Part shown: positions 1 through 9,285 of the stretch, in pieces
Layout: each line of letters begins with the position of its first letter
How positions within the stretch are numbered: position 1 is the stretch's first letter
Assembly (NCBI RefSeq): GCF_947488985.1
Contig: NZ_CANLBV010000004.1
Location: forward strand, 1 to 64,000
Length of the DNA stretch: 64,000 nucleotides
From: an uncultured Vibrio sp.
Lineage (GTDB): Bacteria > Pseudomonadota > Gammaproteobacteria > Enterobacterales > Vibrionaceae
Reading direction: 5' to 3'
The notes under the pieces: generated by a model
The model's input: the letters and a program-made list of their open reading frames with translations, nothing else
Database searches by the model: none
What the model was told of the DNA's origin: nothing
Made by a program: the position numbers and the translations under genes

Positions 1-46
1 TCGGAGTCAATAAGAGAATGTCTCTGATCTGATCGTACGATTCTGA

Positions 47-499
47 TTTAGTTCACTCGATTTACGCAACAAAGCCGATATTTCGCTATTCTTGTCCTCT
101 ATATTTGCGGTGCTGGGTGTCGCTTTATTCGCGCAATGGTCTATCTTAAGTAACCTCACCGCAAGTGTATTGATATTTTTTTCATTCCCGTACCGTATCG
201 GGGACAGAGTAAGAATCGCAGAGAAAGACGAAGACATCAGTGGCGTGATCATCGATATCACCATGTTCCACGTTATTCTCCGACACAGTTCAGGCAACAT
301 TATCACCTACCCCAACAACCTGATTTTACAAAAAGGCGTGATAAAGGTATTAGTTGAGCCAGAGTTAAAGAGTGGATCTGTCGATACAAAACTCTTCAAA
401 TTAAAAATAACTCGACTAATAATCACTCAGGGGCAGGCAATTTCCGGATTAGATTTCGATTCGCGGCACTTTACTCACTATAATTTTTTCTATTACTGA
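47..499 (+). pseudogene. Remnant of a small MscS-type mechanosensitive channel gene
   Basis: The translation from about position 77 shows the last pore helix and the start of the beta domain of an MscS-family channel (FAVLGVALFAQWSILSNLTA, then PYRIGDRVRI and GNIITYPNN). All three plus-strand frames have stops in the first 50 bases, so the upstream transmembrane part is missing or out of frame. The reading frame stays open to 499 only by running antisense through the last 51 bases of the neighbouring GH3 gene, so its own C terminus is probably lost as well. I call it a remnant that marks the left junction of the xylan island. A living gene using the TTG at 92 is possible but would encode only half a channel. 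Confidence 0.6.
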
Positions 500-3238
500 G
501 CCAGGCTTAACAAAGTTCAAATCAAGTGTATAACATCCAGGCTCTAGCTGAACCTTCCCCCCCTCAACCAGCACTAATTCATCATTCGTTCCATTAATTG
601 GTAACGTCATACTAAATTGACCATTTAAAAATAAACTACATGCCGATTGAGCAAGAGAGTCATGATCATATTTCATCATACTATTAAATTGATAAACTGC
701 CGCTTCATCAACTTGAATAGATAATGATTGGTTAGCCATAGTATTTAATAGGATATCTTCGTTTATACTGTAAGCCTCCCCTTGAACAACACTCTTCATT
801 GAATCAAAACTCTTAATCGCTTCATAAGCTTTTAATGGACGGTCCATTGCTGGAGTTGTCAAAATAAAGCGGCAGATATTCATCGCACTACGCTGGAGTT
901 CACCTAACGTCAATGTACCTTTTTCCAAAGCATCTAAAGTATCGTCATTCATTGCATTCACTTCAGCCCCTTCATGTTCTACGACCATATAAAGGTCGTT
1001 CTGTGCGCGTAACATGTACGAAGTGAATGTTTTACTTTCTTCTCCTGCGCTAATAGGATCATTCATTTTTGCCCACCAATCCGTCATTACAATACCTGTA
1101 AATCCCCACTCATCACGTAGAATCGTAGTATTTAGATCATAATTAGATGCTGCCCAATGACCATTCACAGGGTTATAAGACGTCATAATGCTAGAAGCTT
1201 GGCCTTCTTTAACTGCAATTTCAAAAGGCTTGATGTGGATTTCACGCAGTGCACGTTCAGACACAATACTGTCAACATCAATACGAGCTGTTTCTTGGTC
1301 ATTACACGCATAATGTTTAATAGTACCAGTGACTCCGGCAGAATTTAAACCACGAGTTTGAGCCGCAGCCATAAGGCCTGTTATGAATGGATCTTCTGAG
1401 AAATATTCAAAGTTACGACCATTTAATGGATGCCTATGAATATTGATACCAGGACCAAGTAACGTGTCTATTTCATTTGCGTATAGCTCTTTACCAATAA
1501 GGTGAAATAGTTGTTCATTTAATTCTAGATTCCATGTACAACCTAGCAGTGTTCCAATAGGTACTTGAGTCGCTTTATGACCACTGTCCATACGTATCCC
1601 TGAAGGGCCATCAGCGGCACAAGCAATAGGAATTCCAAGTTCAAATAGATTATCTGATAGGCCACCAAAAGCGGATGCTGTTCCCGGAGTGACTTTCGGG
1701 CTGCACATTCCTTCGCCACGTACAATCACCGCAAGTTGGTTCGGTGTCATTTGAGCGATGAAGTCACTCATCTCGGATTTTCCTAGCTTCACATCAATAA
1801 GCTTAATTCCTTGATCACCGGTTAAAGGCAATGTGGGAGGTAGATTATCTAGAATACGCTCAGACATAGAAGCGGCACGAGTGGGAACGGGTTCATATAT
1901 AGCTTGATACACTCCGGATGGCATTTTTTTTCCGGGTTTGAGACGTTCAAAGGCATGAATAGGTGCACATGCCTCGCGAAGTGACTCAATAACAATTTGC
2001 TTATCCACCTCATAATGCGCTGAGATTGGTTTCGCAAATCGAACGCTTCCTCCCAGGTAAAAATTGTAGCGTCCTGACTCCAGTACATAACTATGATGGT
2101 AGCCCGTCACTCCACTATCATCATATGACGCCAACGTCGCAACAGGTACAGTAATGCAGACTTGTTCACTGCAAGAGGGTTGAAGTAATGAGGTTTTGCA
2201 AAAGCCGACAAGTACTCTCACCGGTTTACCTAATTGACCTTGAGGGGATTCAACATAAAGTTGTACCACTTCTTTACTCGCAAAGTCTTGACCGCTATTT
2301 GTAACTTTAATATTGAAATGCAAAGAAGCATCGGCTCCTCCACCTTCGATTGAGAAGGAAGTCATCTCATGTTTAAAGGTGGTATATGAAAGCCCAGCAC
2401 CAAATTCAAATTGTACAGCCTCAGGATTAAAGGTCTCAAAATAACGATAACCGACATAAATATCTTCAGCGTAAATATTGCGATCTTTACGCCCGAAATT
2501 ATTAAAAGAAGGATAATCAGCTAACTGATACGCTATAGTATCGGTCAAACGACCACTTGGCGACTGGCGACCAGAGACAATATCGGCTAGCCCATGACCA
2601 CCTTCCATTCCTGCTGCCCAGCTATAAACTAGAGCTTTCACCGAAAGCTTATTGTCAAGTGTTTCTAACCAAGACATATCGATGATATTAGTCACATTCA
2701 ATACGACAATTACATCAGAAAAGTAACGAGTAACCTTCTCAAGCATATCGATTTCTCGATCCGTTAACCGATAACTACCAGCTTCATCTGCATTATCTTG
2801 ATCTTCTCCGGCAGTACGACCAATAATTACCATTGCTTTAGTTGATAGACTCGATGCGTTCGCAACAACTTCATCAGTCAATGGCATCTCATTTTGAAAC
2901 CAAGGTTCTGCAGCCCACCCACCACCACCATTGTCAAACGGGTTATTTGCAACCCAATGCTGATAAACCTTAGCCAAGTCTTCATTAACATTGATAGAAG
3001 CACAAGCACGGAATCCTTCTAATATATTCACTGCATAAGGAACATTTACAGCACCACCGGAACCGGTACCACTGCGATATGTATCGATTTGACAGCGCCC
3101 AAATAGAGAAACCGTGTCATCCACATTAAATGGCAACACGTTATCAGTGTTCTTTAAAAGTACGATGCCCTCAACTGCAGCTTGTCGACTAATAGGAGCA
3201 AGATTGCTTTGAGCAAGGCTAATTGTTATTTGATTCAT
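449..3238 (-). CDS. GH3 beta-glycosidase with permuted domain order
   Basis: This is a 929-residue glycoside hydrolase family 3 protein. The usual C-terminal alpha/beta domain comes first (about residues 20-240, starting VEGIVLLKN) and is followed by a fibronectin III-like region (about 305-400). The TIM-barrel catalytic domain is last (about 490-800), with KHYACND near 641 and the nucleophile Asp720 in GIVMTDWW. About 100 C-terminal residues form an extra beta-rich module of unknown role. This reversed order is known in some rumen bacterial GH3 enzymes such as those of Ruminococcus and Butyrivibrio. No signal peptide is visible, so it should act in the cytoplasm on imported oligosaccharides or glycosides. 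A hairpin terminator separates it from xylA upstream. Beta-glucosidase or beta-xylosidase activity is inferred from family and context. The start ATG has only a weak ribosome site. Confidence 0.88.
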   Translation of the reverse strand: MNQITISLAQSNLAPISRQAAVEGIVLLKNTDNVLPFNVDDTVSLFGRCQIDTYRSGTGSGGAVNVPYAVNILEGFRACASINVNEDLAKVYQHWVANNPFDNGGGGWAAEPWFQNEMPLTDEVVANASSLSTKAMVIIGRTAGEDQDNADEAGSYRLTDREIDMLEKVTRYFSDVIVVLNVTNIIDMSWLETLDNKLSVKALVYSWAAGMEGGHGLADIVSGRQSPSGRLTDTIAYQLADYPSFNNFGRKDRNIYAEDIYVGYRYFETFNPEAVQFEFGAGLSYTTFKHEMTSFSIEGGGADASLHFNIKVTNSGQDFASKEVVQLYVESPQGQLGKPVRVLVGFCKTSLLQPSCSEQVCITVPVATLASYDDSGVTGYHHSYVLESGRYNFYLGGSVRFAKPISAHYEVDKQIVIESLREACAPIHAFERLKPGKKMPSGVYQAIYEPVPTRAASMSERILDNLPPTLPLTGDQGIKLIDVKLGKSEMSDFIAQMTPNQLAVIVRGEGMCSPKVTPGTASAFGGLSDNLFELGIPIACAADGPSGIRMDSGHKATQVPIGTLLGCTWNLELNEQLFHLIGKELYANEIDTLLGPGINIHRHPLNGRNFEYFSEDPFITGLMAAAQTRGLNSAGVTGTIKHYACNDQETARIDVDSIVSERALREIHIKPFEIAVKEGQASSIMTSYNPVNGHWAASNYDLNTTILRDEWGFTGIVMTDWWAKMNDPISAGEESKTFTSYMLRAQNDLYMVVEHEGAEVNAMNDDTLDALEKGTLTLGELQRSAMNICRFILTTPAMDRPLKAYEAIKSFDSMKSVVQGEAYSINEDILLNTMANQSLSIQVDEAAVYQFNSMMKYDHDSLAQSACSLFLNGQFSMTLPINGTNDELVLVEGGKVQLEPGCYTLDLNFVKPGSVIEKIIVSKVPRIEI

Positions 3239-3310
3239 ATTCAGCTTTCGGCTTAGGTTGCAAGTTGATGTATTTAATAGAAGTCAATAAAAATTCTTCC
3301 ATATCACAAG

Positions 3311-3353
3311 AAAAAGCACCATTAAGTACACAAAGAGACGTAATGGTGCTTTA
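3311..3353 (-). terminator. Terminator between xylA and the GH3 gene
   Basis: A perfect 12 bp stem (AAAGCACCATTA at 3313-3324 with TAATGGTGCTTT at 3341-3352) encloses a 16-base loop. On the minus strand it is followed by a run of five T. It lies just after the xylA stop and would end or reduce transcription into the GH3 gene. Confidence 0.75.
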
Positions 3354-3359
3354 GTTTAT

Positions 3360-4679
3360 TTACTTGTAAATGAAGCTATTAACAATGTTTTCAAGACGCT
3401 CTTGTCTACCAGACTCTTTGATTGGTGAAAGGTCCGCTTCCAAAGCATATAACGCCAGAGATTCAAGGGAATGATCACCAGAGATTATTTTCTTGCCGAG
3501 GTCATCATTCCAACCTGCATAGCGCTGAGCAATTTTTTTCGATAATATATCATTTTCGATCATATCGGCTGCACGCTCTAAAGAAAGAGCCATGGTATCC
3601 ATACCGCCTATATGACCGTGAAATAAGTCAGCTGCGTCGATAGAAGGGCGACGTAAACGCGCATCAAAATTGAAGCCACCAGTTGTAAAGCCACCTGCTT
3701 TTAAAATCTCATACATAACAAGCGTATTTTCTTCAACACTGTTCGGGAATTGATCCGTATCCCAACCAAGCTGTGCATCACCACGGTTTGCATCGATAGA
3801 ACCGAATAAACCAAGCGATGTAGCCGTTGCTACTTCATGGTGGAAGCTATGACCCGCAAGCGTTGCGTGATTTGCTTCAATGTTAACTTTGATTTCATTT
3901 TCCAAGCCAAACTGTTTCAAGAAGCCATAAACGGTTGCTGTATCATAGTCGTATTGATGCTTAGTCGGTTCTTGAGGTTTAGGCTCAATCAGAATTGTGC
4001 CTTTGAAACCTATTTTGTGCTTATGTTCAACAACCATCTGCATGAGGCGACCTAATTGTTCACGCTCTTGACGAAGATCCGTATTTAATAGGGTCTCATA
4101 GCCTTCACGCCCCCCCCAAAGCACATAGTTATCTCCACCTAAGCGTTGTGTTGCGCCCATCGCATTAAATATTTGTGTAGCAGCATAAGCAAACACTTTT
4201 GGGTCAGGATTTGTACCTGCGCCTGACATGTAGCGAGGATTTGAAAATGCATTTGCAGTCCCCCACAACAACTTGAGGCCTGTTTCATCTTGTTTCTGTT
4301 CTAATATATCAACCATTCTTTGGAAGTTATTCACGTACTCTTTAATGGAATTCCCTTCGGGAGCAACATCCGTATCATGAAAACAGTAGTAAGGCACATC
4401 TAACTTTGAGAAGAATTCAAATGCATGGTCGGCTTTCATCAAAGCCAACTCCATTGGGTCATTTGTTTGAAGCCAAGGTCGCTCAAAAGTACTCCCACCA
4501 AACACATCTGAACCTGTCCAGCAGAAGTTATGCCAGTAGCATGCTGCAAAACGCAAATGTTCTTTCATGCTTTTACCAAGGAGCATTTTATCTGCATCAT
4601 AGTGACGGAAAGCCAGAGGGTTGGTTGTTTCCTTACCTTCAAATTTGATTTTTTTAATATCTTTGAAAAATTCGCTCAT
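3360..4679 (-). CDS. xylA: Xylose isomerase
   Basis: It converts D-xylose to D-xylulose in the cytoplasm, the first step of xylose catabolism. The 439-residue protein begins [11 protein letters not shown] and carries the family's metal-site motifs, [26 protein letters not shown] and [19 protein letters not shown]; its length matches E. coli XylA (440). I chose the ATG at 4679 because GGA lies nine bases upstream; the in-frame ATG at 4688 touches that site directly. The gene is divergent from the GPH symporter, and the shared 327 bp promoter region contains CRP-like and XylR-like sites. The kinase xylB lies 26 kb away at the other end of the island. A coding run of eight G residues occurs near 4110 (Trp-Gly-Gly). 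Confidence 0.97.
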   Translation of the reverse strand: MSEFFKDIKKIKFEGKETTNPLAFRHYDADKMLLGKSMKEHLRFAACYWHNFCWTGSDVFGGSTFERPWLQTNDPMELALMKADHAFEFFSKLDVPYYCFHDTDVAPEGNSIKEYVNNFQRMVDILEQKQDETGLKLLWGTANAFSNPRYMSGAGTNPDPKVFAYAATQIFNAMGATQRLGGDNYVLWGGREGYETLLNTDLRQEREQLGRLMQMVVEHKHKIGFKGTILIEPKPQEPTKHQYDYDTATVYGFLKQFGLENEIKVNIEANHATLAGHSFHHEVATATSLGLFGSIDANRGDAQLGWDTDQFPNSVEENTLVMYEILKAGGFTTGGFNFDARLRRPSIDAADLFHGHIGGMDTMALSLERAADMIENDILSKKIAQRYAGWNDDLGKKIISGDHSLESLALYALEADLSPIKESGRQERLENIVNSFIYK

Positions 4680-4786
4680 TGTATACATTCCGTTAAAAAA
4701 AGTTCACTTTCATAACTTAATATTCCATTGAAGACCTTTCATTATCAATTACGGTTTTTTACTTCTTAATTTAGCAATCTGTTTTA

Positions 4787-4802
4787 TGTGTGCTACACCA
4801 CA
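4787..4802. promoter_or_regulatory. Candidate CRP site between xylA and the symporter gene
   Basis: TGTGTGCTACACCACA matches the CRP pattern TGTGA-N6-TCACA at four positions in each half. It lies in the 327 bp divergent region 4680-5006, about 110 bases upstream of xylA. This is where cAMP-CRP control of a pentose gene would be expected. The rest of that region is AT-rich and otherwise holds only the site at 4886-4899. Confidence 0.45.
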
Positions 4803-4885
4803 AATCGGAAAGCTCACTATGTCAACCAAGACAAAAAAACACATAAGTCATTGTTTTATAAAAAATCAAAAAGATGACAATTTCG

Positions 4886-4899
4886 TTGTTGAACTTGAA
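4886..4899. promoter_or_regulatory. Candidate XylR operator, copy 1
   Basis: TTGTTGAACTTGAA occurs here, and its exact reverse complement occurs upstream of galM at 9151-9164. Both lie in promoters of sugar-catabolic units in the same island, so a shared activator is likely. XylR, encoded at 29440-30633, is the obvious candidate, but this is inference. Confidence 0.4.
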
Positions 4900-5006
4900 T
4901 CACATAAGTTAAATAACGTAAAGTGATAGCAAATTTGGGTAAGTGCAGAATTAAATCTGATGGTCAAATATATAAAACAAATAAGAAATGTACCCGGAGA
5001 ATAATA

Positions 5007-6395
5007 ATGAACATAACTAAACTATCTGTAAGAGAAAAGGTCGCTTACGGTTTAGGGGATACTGGTTGTAATTTTGTATGGCAAACCGTCATGCTTTTTC
5101 TAGCCTACTTTTATACTGATGTATATGGTCTTTCCCCAGCTCATATGGGCACAATGTTTTTACTAGTACGCTTTATTGATGCTGTCACTGATCCTCTCAT
5201 GGGTTCGCTAGTCGATCGCACCAAGACGAAACATGGGCGCTACCGCCCTTACATGCTTTGGGTGGCTGTACCATTTGGTCTTGCATGTATGCTTGCGTTC
5301 TATACACCAGATTTTGGAGAGACTGGGAAAATTGTCTATGCCTACGCCTCATATATCTTCTTAACGCTTATGTATACAGCGATAAACGTTCCATATTGTG
5401 CTATGGCAAACGCATTATCAAATGATTCAAATGAGAGAACATCACTACAGTCTTACCGATTTGCTCTAAGTACGGCTGGCGGACTGATTGTGGCTCTAGT
5501 TGCTCTTCCACTGGTAGATATCATTGGTGGAGGGGACCTCCAAAAAGGCTACCTTGGTGCAATGGCTACCATGGGAATGATTGCCATCCTCCTTTTCTTT
5601 GTTAGTTTTTCGAATACAAAAGAGCGTCACGTTCCTGAGATTGAAGAAAAGCAATCTGTCTGGGCCGACCTAAAATTATTGCTGGCAAACCATCAATGGC
5701 GCATTCTATTTATCCTTAATATCATTTTACTGACAGCTGCCGTATTAAAAGGCGCAACAACGATGTATTACGTCAATGTCGTAATGGAGCGCCCAGATCT
5801 AGCCACCATTTTCATGGTTTCAGGTATGATTGCTGCCATTATTGGCGCAATGGTTTCAGCTCCTCTCTTTCGTGGATATGACAAAACTAAAGTTTATCGT
5901 GTCTTGATTTTAGTATCAGGTTTTTTGTCGATGCTTATTTATCTTGTCGACCCAACAAACATCGCAATCCTGTTCTCTTTAACGATGGTTTTAGCCCTTG
6001 TTCAAACTGCCACGACACCTATTTTATGGAGCATGATGTCTGACGTAGTTGACTATGAAAAAACACGCAGTAATCGCTCATTAAGCGGCATGGTTTTCTC
6101 TACAAATTTATTTGCAATCAAATTAGGTATTGCTTTAGGTGGTGCTGCTGTCGGTTGGTTGTTAGCACTAGCAGGTTACGTTGGAGGAGCTGAAACACAA
6201 ACACTAGAAGCCGTAAATACAATCAATTTACTTTATACCGTTGTGCCTGGTGTAATGTTTGCTTCATTAGCTGTTCTTATGACTTTCTATAAGCTTGATA
6301 TGGAAAAGCTATTACAAATAAAGGCTCTTCTAGAGTTAGATGCTAAAGAGCCAACAGAAATAAAAGATAAAAAGCATAATGTAGAATTATGTTAA
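5007..6395 (+). CDS. GPH-family xyloside/oligosaccharide:cation symporter
   Basis: This 462-residue inner-membrane protein of the glycoside-pentoside-hexuronide (MelB-like) symporter family should import xylose oligomers or xylosides together with a cation. The N terminus (VREKVAYGLGDTGCNFVWQT) and the loop after the second helices (DAVTDPLMGSLVDRTKTKHG) are diagnostic, and about 12 hydrophobic segments are visible. I chose the ATG at 5007 because GGAGA lies seven bases upstream; an upstream in-frame codon at 4923 has no ribosome site. It is divergent from xylA and lies ahead of a GH3 gene that could act on the imported sugars. The exact substrate is not visible in the sequence. Confidence 0.88.
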   Translation: MNITKLSVREKVAYGLGDTGCNFVWQTVMLFLAYFYTDVYGLSPAHMGTMFLLVRFIDAVTDPLMGSLVDRTKTKHGRYRPYMLWVAVPFGLACMLAFYTPDFGETGKIVYAYASYIFLTLMYTAINVPYCAMANALSNDSNERTSLQSYRFALSTAGGLIVALVALPLVDIIGGGDLQKGYLGAMATMGMIAILLFFVSFSNTKERHVPEIEEKQSVWADLKLLLANHQWRILFILNIILLTAAVLKGATTMYYVNVVMERPDLATIFMVSGMIAAIIGAMVSAPLFRGYDKTKVYRVLILVSGFLSMLIYLVDPTNIAILFSLTMVLALVQTATTPILWSMMSDVVDYEKTRSNRSLSGMVFSTNLFAIKLGIALGGAAVGWLLALAGYVGGAETQTLEAVNTINLLYTVVPGVMFASLAVLMTFYKLDMEKLLQIKALLELDAKEPTEIKDKKHNVELC

Positions 6396-6483
6396 TAATT
6401 TACACTGGTGATTAAATAGCTATGTTAATTTCATGCTATTTAATATATCCCCTCGTAATATTGTTGCTCCTGACGGTATTACA

Positions 6484-6510
6484 TAGCCCCATATATAACT
6501 TATGGGGCTA
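6484..6510 (+). terminator. Hairpin after the symporter gene
   Basis: A perfect 10 bp stem, TAGCCCCATA at 6484-6493 and TATGGGGCTA at 6501-6510, encloses a 7-base loop. No T-run follows, so it may act as a weak terminator or a 3' end stabiliser. A second, AU-rich stem (6412-6420 with 6435-6443) lies just upstream. Confidence 0.5.
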
Positions 6511-6555
6511 ACTTAAGTTATCTTACTAATTAATTTTATATCATAAAAATTTTCA

Positions 6556-6565
6556 TCAAGTTAAA
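6556..6565. promoter_or_regulatory. Near-match to the TCAAGTTCAA motif before the GH3 gene
   Basis: TCAAGTTAAA differs at one base from the core shared by the sites at 4889-4898 and 9152-9161. It lies 40 bases before the GH3 start, where an activator would sit. The support is only positional and a chance match is possible in AT-rich DNA. Confidence 0.25.
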
Positions 6566-6604
6566 TTATCAAATATCTTGGTGTAAGATCATTAGGAAAT
6601 ATTT

Positions 6605-8962
6605 ATGTGTATCTACAAAAACACTGAACATACCACTGACGAACGCGTAAAAGATTTACTTTCAAAAATGACACTAGAAGAGAAAGTAGCTCAATTAGGT
6701 GCACAATGGTTAATCTTAGATGAAAATGGCGATCATCAAGAGCGCGAACTCGAAATGTCAAGCAATAGCATTTCTCGCACAGTTCAAGAGAAATTAATGC
6801 ATGGTCTTGGGCAAATAACCCGCCCACTTGGTACTCATACTGTTGGTGCAAAACAAGGGGTTCAGGCATTAAATCAATTGCAAAAACATCTAATAGAAAA
6901 TACTCGACTCGGAATTCCAGCCATTCCGCACGAAGAGTGTTTAGTTGGCTTAATGGCACAAGGTGCAACCCTTTATCCGTCCTCTTTAAACTACGGGCAC
7001 ACGTGGAACCCTGAATTAATGGAAAAAGTGGCCGAAGATATTGGTCGCCAAGCAAGAGCCGTAGGTGCCAAGCAAGGTCTTGCCCCTGTATTAGATGTAT
7101 CTCGTGATGTTCGCTGGGGGCGTACTGAAGAAACCCTAGCAGAAGATCCTTATCTGGTTGGTGTCATGGCCACCAGTTATGTAAAAGGTCTTCAAGGTAA
7201 AGACCGTGATTTGATCGCAACATTAAAACACTATGTAGGCCACTCAGCCAGTGAAGGAGCGCGCAATCACGCACCAGTAAACTTAGGCTTTAAAGAGTTG
7301 AATGACACTTTTTTACTGCCTTTTGAAATGGCAGTGAAGTTAGGTAATGCGGGTTCCATAATGCCGGCATACCATGATATTGATGGTGAACCATGTCATA
7401 GCTCAGAGTTTCTAATGACAGAGGTATTGCGAAACCAGTGGGGCTTCGATGGTCTTATTGTTGCTGACTACGGCGGTGTTGAACTTCTAAGTGAGCACCA
7501 TGCTACCGCTAAAGATCGCGTTGATGCTGCAGCACAAGCTTTCAACGCAGGACTAGATGTTGAATTACCTGATGATGCTTGTACAACCTACATTAGTGAA
7601 GCGATTGAGCAAAAACTCATCACATTAGAAAAAATTGATGAGATCGTTGGCCGCGTCTTAGCCATGAAATTTGACCTTGGCCTATTCGAAAACCCATACA
7701 CACCTGTACCTACTGGGCCTCTACATAATGAAACGAGTGATGAGCTCGCCTATCAAGCAGCCAGTGAGTCAATTGTACTACTGAAAAACAATGGTCAATT
7801 ACCTTTATCGAAGGATAGTAAAGTTGCACTCCTAGGTGCTACGGCTGATGATCCATTAGCACTGCTTGGTGGCTATAGTTTCCCTGTGCATCTCATTTTG
7901 AGCGGTAACGATTCATCAGAACGTGTTGCTAAATCTATCAAAGAGGCAATGGAACAACGCGTGACTCTGATTGGCTACCAAAAAGGTTGCGATATCCTTA
8001 CAGAACGTCACGGTGGAGCGCCCGTTTTCCCTGGAGATGTTGATATGGCAGTCACGCAAGATAAAACATCACCGGTAAGTATGGATACCTCGAAGATTGC
8101 ATCAGCAACTTCTATCATTAGCGACGCAGATGTCGCGGTAGTATGTGTGGGAGATTTAGCAGGCTTATTCCAAACTGGTACGATTGGTGAAGGCTCTGAC
8201 GCAGATACACTTGACCTACCTGGTGTGCAGCAACAATTACTTAATGCAGCGCTAGACAGCGGTAAGCCAGTTGTTGTCGTTGTTACAGGTGGTCGCCCTT
8301 ATTGCTTAGGCCGAGCAGAAGATGAAGCTGCTGCGATCGTATATGGTTGGGCTCCTGGTCAACGTGGGGCAGATGCTATTGCTGATGTATTGACAGGGGT
8401 TACCAATCCTAGCGGTAAGTTAACCTTATCTATTCCAAAAAATGTTGGAGCGGTTCCGTATTTCTATAACCATAAGCTGAAAAGTGCTGGCACACCGATA
8501 GCCTTCCATTTTGGCTCTCGATTCAATTTTGGTTTTGGCTTAAGTTACACAAGCTTCGACTACAGCAATGCAACATTAAACAAAACAGACTATGGCTTTG
8601 ATGAATCAGTAACTCTGTCTATCGACATCACTAACACAGGTGAACGTGATGGTACAGAAATCGTCCAACTCTATGCTCGTGACCAAGTTTGTTCTGTAGT
8701 GCGACCTGTAAAAGAGTTGAAAGGTTTCCATAAAGTATTCTTAGCCGCTGGAGAGACCAAAACCGTTACCTTTACGCTCCCTATTCACATGTTGAGCTTC
8801 ACCGACTCATCAAATAGACGTGTGGTTGAAGGCGGAAAATTTGACCTCATGCTTGGCCGTTCTTCACAAGAAATCGAGTCACGACATGTCATAAACGTTC
8901 AACCTGGTAAAAAAGTATTGCCAAGAGAATGGAATATGGTTTGTGAAGCTCACTCTGGTTAA
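6605..8962 (+). CDS. GH3 beta-xylosidase/beta-glucosidase, standard domain order
   Basis: This 785-residue family 3 enzyme has the usual order. The catalytic barrel comes first, with KHY at 208-210 and nucleophile Asp288 in GLIVADYGG. The alpha/beta domain follows (from about 390, SIVLLKNNGQLPLS), then a C-terminal fibronectin-like domain (from about 665). The surroundings of the nucleophile (VADYGGVELL) are typical of GH3 beta-xylosidases as I know the family, so release of xylose from xylo-oligosaccharides is the likely role. There is no signal peptide, which implies action inside the cell after transport. TAGGAAAT lies just before the ATG at 6605. It follows the symporter gene but has its own 209 bp upstream region with a hairpin, so it is probably a separate transcript. 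Confidence 0.9.
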   Translation: MCIYKNTEHTTDERVKDLLSKMTLEEKVAQLGAQWLILDENGDHQERELEMSSNSISRTVQEKLMHGLGQITRPLGTHTVGAKQGVQALNQLQKHLIENTRLGIPAIPHEECLVGLMAQGATLYPSSLNYGHTWNPELMEKVAEDIGRQARAVGAKQGLAPVLDVSRDVRWGRTEETLAEDPYLVGVMATSYVKGLQGKDRDLIATLKHYVGHSASEGARNHAPVNLGFKELNDTFLLPFEMAVKLGNAGSIMPAYHDIDGEPCHSSEFLMTEVLRNQWGFDGLIVADYGGVELLSEHHATAKDRVDAAAQAFNAGLDVELPDDACTTYISEAIEQKLITLEKIDEIVGRVLAMKFDLGLFENPYTPVPTGPLHNETSDELAYQAASESIVLLKNNGQLPLSKDSKVALLGATADDPLALLGGYSFPVHLILSGNDSSERVAKSIKEAMEQRVTLIGYQKGCDILTERHGGAPVFPGDVDMAVTQDKTSPVSMDTSKIASATSIISDADVAVVCVGDLAGLFQTGTIGEGSDADTLDLPGVQQQLLNAALDSGKPVVVVVTGGRPYCLGRAEDEAAAIVYGWAPGQRGADAIADVLTGVTNPSGKLTLSIPKNVGAVPYFYNHKLKSAGTPIAFHFGSRFNFGFGLSYTSFDYSNATLNKTDYGFDESVTLSIDITNTGERDGTEIVQLYARDQVCSVVRPVKELKGFHKVFLAAGETKTVTFTLPIHMLSFTDSSNRRVVEGGKFDLMLGRSSQEIESRHVINVQPGKKVLPREWNMVCEAHSG

Positions 8963-9037
8963 GATGTGGCGTGCCAACCAATGCAGGTAAAGCATAACGT
9001 GACTCTTTTTCATAAATATTAGCAATGTAGGTTGTTT

Positions 9038-9076
9038 AATCCCCAAGTTGGTCGTACCACTTGGGGATTTCTCTTG
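9038..9076 (+). terminator. Terminator after the GH3 beta-xylosidase gene
   Basis: An 11 bp perfect stem, AATCCCCAAGT at 9038-9048 and ACTTGGGGATT at 9059-9069, has a 10-base loop and is followed by TTCTCTT. It lies in the 323 bp gap 8963-9285, which otherwise contains the galM promoter. Confidence 0.8.
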
Positions 9077-9150
9077 TTACGCAACAGTAATTACCAAGTT
9101 TAATTCATGTTAATCAGCAAGGTAACTTAAATAAATTTAACGGGCAAAAA

Positions 9151-9164
9151 TTCAAGTTCAACAA
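9151..9164. promoter_or_regulatory. Candidate XylR operator, copy 2
   Basis: TTCAAGTTCAACAA is the exact reverse complement of 4886-4899. It lies 122 bases before galM. In both places GTTAAAT follows on the same relative strand eight or nine bases away, so the conserved block may be longer than the 14 bases. Confidence 0.4.
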
Positions 9165-9285
9165 GAGATATACGTCTTGGATCACATTAACTTTTTTTAT
9201 TAATTAGAGACTAAAAAAACATAATAGAAAAAATACTGTGTAAAGCGCAAAATTTAGTTATTCAAATAATTCGGATAATTAAATT

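Noticed and set aside
4110-4117. Run of eight C in xylA as a phase-variable tract
   Set aside because: The run encodes a conserved Trp-Gly-Gly in a housekeeping enzyme and the frame is intact; nothing supports switching.
4678-4687. ATTGTATACA at the xylA start resembling the purine-type palindrome
   Set aside because: It is only part of the 12-base motif, falls on the xylA start codon region itself (it spans ATG-TAT-ACA-ATG on the other strand) and has no metabolic link to urate; chance is likely.
9174-9189. CRP site before galM
   Set aside because: Only the right half (TCACA in GGATCACATTAA) matches; the left half is poor.
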